Assembly: GCA_023382655.1 (NCBI GenBank)
Contig: JAHDWK010000015.1
Span: 62,001 to 126,000 of the forward strand
Source of the DNA: Anaerolineae bacterium
GTDB taxonomy: Bacteria; Chloroflexota; Anaerolineae; Promineifilales; Promineifilaceae
Direction: 5' to 3'
Length of the DNA stretch: 64,000 nucleotides
Shown here one piece after another: positions 60,532-64,000 of the stretch (its first letter is position 1; the number at the start of each line of letters is the position of its first letter). The notes below the pieces were generated by a model, which made no database searches, had not been told where the DNA came from, and saw only the letters and a list, made by a program, of their open reading frames with translations. The position numbers and the translations under genes are program-made.

Positions 60532-61774
60532 TCCGGTAATCCGCATTGATGCTTACATACTCATGGCTCAGGTCACACGTCCAGACAACGGCCGTACCCA
60601 TCCCCATTCCCACTTGCAACTTTACCTGAAATTCCGGTTGGGCAAAAACATGGGCCGCGTCCACTTCTTGATAATCGGTTGGTGTGCCCTGCGCCACCAA
60701 TTGCAGCCGCTCCGCACTGGGGATGCCGATCCACAGGCTGGTTTGATTCTGGTCAAAGGGGATGCCCGCCCGTCCCGCCGCCGCCAGAATCCGCCCCCAG
60801 TTGGGATCGCTGCCCGCAAACGCCGTCTTCACCAGAGGTGAAGTGGCGATGGTGTTGGCAATAGTGTGGGCTTCGGCATCAGTGGCCGCACCCGTCACCT
60901 GAATTTCCACAAACTTTGTGGCTCCTTCGCCATCCTTCACGATCATCTTTGCCAGTTCCGTACAGACAAAGGTGAGAGCTTCGGTGAACAGGGTGTAGCT
61001 TTGTTCATCGGCTACGGCCGTGCCACTGGCCCCATTTGCCAGCAGCAGCACCGTATCATTGGTGCTGGTGTCACCGTCCACACTGATGCGGTTAAAACTG
61101 TGGTGTACGGCCGTGCCCAACATCGTTTGCAGCATATCCGGCGCAATCCGGGCGTCGGTCGTGATCACCGCCAGCATCGTCGCTATGTTCGGGTGAATCA
61201 TGCCCGCCCCCTTGGCCATGCCGCCAATCGTCACCAACCCTCCACCCGGCAGTTCCACCGCCACCGCCAGATGTTTGGGCCGCGTATCCGTTGTCATAAT
61301 CGCCCGCGCTGCCTCTCTCCCTCTTTCCTCCCTTTGCTCCTTTGCCTCTTTGTGTTGAAGAATTTCCCCTGCCGTTTCCACCCCCGCTCGTATCTTGTCC
61401 ATCGGTAACTGCACCCCAATGACGCCGGTGGAAAGCAGCAGCACCTGATCGGGCCGGATACCCAGCGCGACGGCCGTCAACCGCTGCGTTTCACGGGCAT
61501 TAACCAGGCCGGGTTCACCCGTACAGGCATTCGCATTTTTGGCATTGGCGACGATGGCGCGCACGGCCGTGTTGTTCATTGCCAGTGTCTCCCGGTCCAC
61601 GATAACCGGCGCCGCCACCACCTGATTCGTGGTGAACACGGCCGCACAGGCGCAATCCCGCTCGGAAACCACGAAGGCTAAATCCAGTTGATCCTCTTTT
61701 TTCAGCCCGGCGGGCACGGCCACGGCCGTGAACCCTGCCGGACTGGTGACAGAACCATTTACGATATTGTTCAT
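60527..61774 (-). CDS. argJ: bifunctional glutamate N-acetyltransferase/amino-acid acetyltransferase
   Basis: The protein has 415 residues. The self-cleavage site is in GGMAKGAGMIHPNIATML, where the Thr becomes the nucleophile of the beta chain. DGDTSTNDTVLLLANG and GSDPNWGRILAAAGRAG are family motifs. It recycles the acetyl group from N-acetylornithine to glutamate, and so supports a cyclic arginine pathway. AGGAGAAT precedes the ATG. Together with argH and argG it shows a scattered arginine cluster. Confidence 0.95.
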   Translation of the reverse strand: MNNIVNGSVTSPAGFTAVAVPAGLKKEDQLDLAFVVSERDCACAAVFTTNQVVAAPVIVDRETLAMNNTAVRAIVANAKNANACTGEPGLVNARETQRLTAVALGIRPDQVLLLSTGVIGVQLPMDKIRAGVETAGEILQHKEAKEQREERGREAARAIMTTDTRPKHLAVAVELPGGGLVTIGGMAKGAGMIHPNIATMLAVITTDARIAPDMLQTMLGTAVHHSFNRISVDGDTSTNDTVLLLANGASGTAVADEQSYTLFTEALTFVCTELAKMIVKDGEGATKFVEIQVTGAATDAEAHTIANTIATSPLVKTAFAGSDPNWGRILAAAGRAGIPFDQNQTSLWIGIPSAERLQLVAQGTPTDYQEVDAAHVFAQPEFQVKLQVGMGMGTAVVWTCDLSHEYVSINADYRT

Positions 61775-61811
61775 ATTCTCCTATGGGCAGACAAGTTAGG
61801 TCTTTTTCATG

Positions 61812-63233
61812 TTATGGGACAGGGCAAACGTCTACGGCCGTCAGACTGGGATTCCCATATCCCAGGTCAACAAGCGGGCCTGTCGGGTCTTCAGCAGTTT
61901 CTAGCATGGCAGTTATTTCGTTACAAAAAGCAAACGGGTGATCAAGATCCTGCCAATTTGTCAGGAGTAATTGCGCTGCTTGAGTAATAGGTGTGTTTGG
62001 GTAATTCCTGTTTAACAAACTCAACCGGTCAAATGCTTGTCCACTATTTCCCTGTAATAAATCTATCAGAATCAAACGGAATGCCGCAAACTGGTTAATT
62101 GCAGCTCTCACGTCTTCTTCTGTGCCTTCACTCATAGGCGGTGGGGTTAGTAGGGAGTCGTCATTAATAGCTTTTTCATACAAGACCAGGGCTTCGTCCA
62201 GCCGGGCAATATTTGCATAGGCAAATTTGTTATTCGCTTCATAAAGAATGTGGTGACGGTATTGTGATGGATCAAGGATAACGTCGGTGAGGGTGATTGC
62301 CGATCCATTCCACGACCATACCTCAGTATAGGTTCGTTCAATGCCCGCCCCTGCGGAACCACTTGCTCCACCGTGAACAAAAAAGTCTTGTAACCCATCA
62401 CCATCATGATCGGCAAAGTAGGTATCGGAGAAACTCATCGTAATGGTGTCAAATTCTGGATGGTTCAATGAGGGGCGGGCAGCCACAATGTTCTGCAAGG
62501 TCCCATTAGCATAGTTAAGAATCTGATATTGTCCTGTACATGTGTGTGCACCACACATCTCACGGTTTATTGCTATTTCTGGCAGGCTATCTCCGTTCAT
62601 TTCTGCAAAACCAATAATAATCGGAACTGATTCATCCCCAATTTCTGGATCTTCATTCTCCATATAATAACGAAAAAATATACCTGCCTGACCAATGACC
62701 CATAAATTGCCCAAACGCCGCTCCTTACTGTTAGCTTCTTGTCCAGGGAGATAGAGAGACAGTAACCACTCAAAATCTCCATTTGCGTTTAAATCAACAG
62801 TTGTCATATCGCCAACTTGATACTGCCAGCCCGCTTCTTGTAGCTGGATCTGCACTGTGTGAGGTTCAATTCCATCTTGCCATGCCTGTACCAGCCATGT
62901 TTCCAGTTCGGCCCAGGTGGCGGGCGCTGGCCCCAGGTTGTCGGGCGTGGGGGTGACACAAACCGTGCCGCAGCCGTTCGGGCAATCGCCAGGACAAAAA
63001 TAAACCTCGTTTTCGGTGCAGGCGGGCGGGGTACACATGGGCGCAGGCGTGGGCGAGGATACCGTCTCCGGCGTGTTGATGGCGGTGGGGGAAAGGGGCA
63101 CGGCCGTGTCTGTTACCGCAACCATGACCCGTGTTGGGGCCACAGTCGCAGTGTCTTCGGGCACGGCCGTACACGCCGCCACCATTATCCCCACACATAC
63201 CAATCCAAAGGCCAGACGCCCAAATCGTAACAT
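61812..63233 (-). CDS. secreted lipoprotein with calcium-loop repeats
   Basis: The protein has 473 residues. A signal peptide ends in the lipobox-like MVAAC at about residue 21. A Thr/Pro-rich spacer and a Cys-rich segment (CTPPACTENEVYFC, CPNGCGTVC) follow, then a beta-rich domain with DLNANGDFEW and DHDGDGLQDFF, which look like EF-hand/FG-GAP calcium loops. Function is unknown. GGAGAGAGCC precedes the ATG. It interrupts the argJ-argG order. AT content is slightly higher than in its neighbours. Confidence 0.75.
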   Translation of the reverse strand: MLRFGRLAFGLVCVGIMVAACTAVPEDTATVAPTRVMVAVTDTAVPLSPTAINTPETVSSPTPAPMCTPPACTENEVYFCPGDCPNGCGTVCVTPTPDNLGPAPATWAELETWLVQAWQDGIEPHTVQIQLQEAGWQYQVGDMTTVDLNANGDFEWLLSLYLPGQEANSKERRLGNLWVIGQAGIFFRYYMENEDPEIGDESVPIIIGFAEMNGDSLPEIAINREMCGAHTCTGQYQILNYANGTLQNIVAARPSLNHPEFDTITMSFSDTYFADHDGDGLQDFFVHGGASGSAGAGIERTYTEVWSWNGSAITLTDVILDPSQYRHHILYEANNKFAYANIARLDEALVLYEKAINDDSLLTPPPMSEGTEEDVRAAINQFAAFRLILIDLLQGNSGQAFDRLSLLNRNYPNTPITQAAQLLLTNWQDLDHPFAFCNEITAMLETAEDPTGPLVDLGYGNPSLTAVDVCPVP

Positions 63234-63261
63234 GGCTCTCTCCTGCCAGAAAATGATGATC

Positions 63262-63358
63262 GCGCAAGAAATTTACCACAGATGCAACGGATATGGCGGA
63301 TTTACACAGATAAATTGCGATCCGTGAAAATCCGTCTTATCCGTTTAATCCGTGGTTA
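63262..63358. repeat. ATCCGT-word repeat between lipoprotein and argG
   Basis: It contains ACCACAGATGCAACGGAT, GGATTTACACAGAT, then GATCCGTGAAAATCCGTC, ATCCGTTTAATCCGTGGT in the opposite sense. This is a widespread bacterial type of repeat (accacggattaaacggat). It resembles the heptamer arrays in style but with longer words. Confidence 0.7.
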
Positions 63359-63359
63359 A

Positions 63360-64000
63360 TCAATCTCGTTTGAACTTGCTGTAATCAGGAGCGGCGTAGC
63401 GGGTTTTGCCGCCGTCGCTCACCTCCATCATCGCCCGCACCTTCATTTGCAGGCCAAACAGAGTGATAAAACCCACCGCGTCAGACTGGTCGTACACATC
63501 TTCCTGGCCGAAGGTGGCAAAATCTTCGCGGTAGAGGCTGTTGGGGCTGTACCGGCCAGAGACGATCACATTGCCCTTGTACAGCTTCAACTTCACCCAA
63601 CCCGTCGCCGTCTCCTGTGTCTTGTCCACAAATGCCTGCATCGCCTCGCGCAAGAAGGTGTACCATTTGCCGTCATACACCAGTTCCGCGTAGCGTACCG
63701 CCTGCTGCTCTTTGTAGTGCATCGTGTCCCGATCCAGGCACAGTGTTTCCAGTTCGTGATGGGCGGCGTAGAGAATCGTGCCGCCGGGCGTCTCATACAC
63801 GCCGTGTGATTTCATGCCCACCAGCCGATTTTCCACCAGGTCAATCCGGCCAATGCCGTGTCTGGCCCCCAGTTCATTTAGCTTTTCAATGATGGCGGCA
63901 GGGGGCATTTGTATGTCGTTCACGGCCGTGGGCACGCCCTTCTCAAACTCAATCTTCACCACTTCCGCCGCATCCGGGGCCGCCTCCGGGGAGACAGAAA
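63360..64000 (-). CDS. argG: argininosuccinate synthase, C-terminal part (5' end beyond window)
   Basis: About 213 codons are visible; the frame stays open to the right edge, so the start is missing. The strings VKIEFEKGVPTAVND, GIGRIDLVENRLVGMKSHGVYETPGG, VRYAELVYDGKWYTFLREAM and SGRYSPNSLYREDFATF are characteristic of the ArgG C-terminal half. The enzyme joins citrulline and aspartate using ATP. It is upstream of argJ and argH on the same strand. Confidence 0.95.
   Translation of the reverse strand, partial: SVSPEAAPDAAEVVKIEFEKGVPTAVNDIQMPPAAIIEKLNELGARHGIGRIDLVENRLVGMKSHGVYETPGGTILYAAHHELETLCLDRDTMHYKEQQAVRYAELVYDGKWYTFLREAMQAFVDKTQETATGWVKLKLYKGNVIVSGRYSPNSLYREDFATFGQEDVYDQSDAVGFITLFGLQMKVRAMMEVSDGGKTRYAAPDYSKFKRD

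Larger units (their letters stand above)
1..64000. repeat. dispersed palindrome ACGGCCGT (HIP1-like)
   Basis: The octamer occurs many times throughout, in genes and between them, on average roughly every few hundred bases; 12 copies were counted in 9,874-12,600. In coding DNA it appears in all three frames, read as Thr-Ala-Val, Xaa-Gly-Arg or Arg-Pro-Xaa. In one gene alone (caspase-like) examples in all three frames are at 9920, 10137 and 10933. Randomly, an 8-mer of this composition is expected about once in tens of kilobases. Confidence 0.9.

Noticed and set aside
1..64000. Genomic island or prophage
   Set aside because: No integrase, transposase, tRNA junction or phage gene was found, and ACGGCCGT density and composition look even across the window.

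Overview
The window is a gene-dense piece (about 60 protein genes, no rRNA, tRNA, integrase, insertion sequence or CRISPR array seen) of a moderately GC-rich bacterial chromosome. Gene content points to the Chloroflexota, probably Anaerolineae/Ardenticatenia-like: a pyruvate/branched-chain 2-oxoacid dehydrogenase with fused E1 alpha-beta, menaquinone synthesis (MenA), NrfHA, DUF4058, DUF5684, large multi-GAF histidine kinases, an Flp-type pilin and a receiver-ParA (CpaE-like) protein. This placement is an inference from protein families; no marker RNA is present.

Layout. 1-8 kb: a minus-strand signalling cluster (CheY-like receiver, membrane multi-GAF protein, SAM methyltransferase, multi-GAF histidine kinase running off the left edge). 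8-23 kb: mixed metabolism and cell-envelope genes: GH13 amylase, a caspase-like/TM/SH3 protein, a CAP-domain protein, acyl-CoA carboxylase beta subunit, YbaK-type deacylase, MDR oxidoreductase, lytic transglycosylase, phospholipase-C-like protein, TGS-uridine kinase fusion, aminotransferase. 22.5-26.6 kb: a branched-chain amino-acid type ABC transporter without LivF. 26.7-30.2 kb: FHA protein, stress protein, Flp pilin and small membrane proteins. 30-38 kb: acetyl-CoA synthetase; a TRAP permease pair with UspA and a Ser/Thr kinase; nrfHA. 37.8-43.4 kb: NarL/NarX-like pair, CBS proteins, DHOD-like enzyme, DsbA/VKOR pair. 43.4-53.8 kb: DUF58, carboxylesterase, MenA, E2 and fused E1, and an ECF sigma/putative anti-sigma pair divergent from two small membrane proteins. 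53.8-64 kb: oxidoreductase, Eis-like acetyltransferase, CpaE-like protein, receiver, and argH, argJ, argG on the minus strand (argG runs off the right edge).

Two genome-scale signals stand out more than any one gene. First, the palindrome ACGGCCGT is scattered through coding and non-coding DNA in all reading frames (12 copies counted between 9,874 and 12,600), much like HIP1 (GCGATCGC) in cyanobacteria. Second, most gene borders carry short arrays of degenerate 7-nt (sometimes 8-nt) words whose second half is the reverse complement of the first. Up to eleven words stay in register through the dyad centre, the word differs from site to site, and the arrays often supply the stop codons and last residues of both flanking genes. 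They resemble the heptameric STRR repeats of heterocystous cyanobacteria but have added dyad symmetry. Other notable points are a mirror-image pair of ECF-type promoters at 53.16-53.24 kb, a NrfA with CXXCH instead of CXXCK at the first heme, a likely TTG-started NrfH, and transporters lacking an expected partner.
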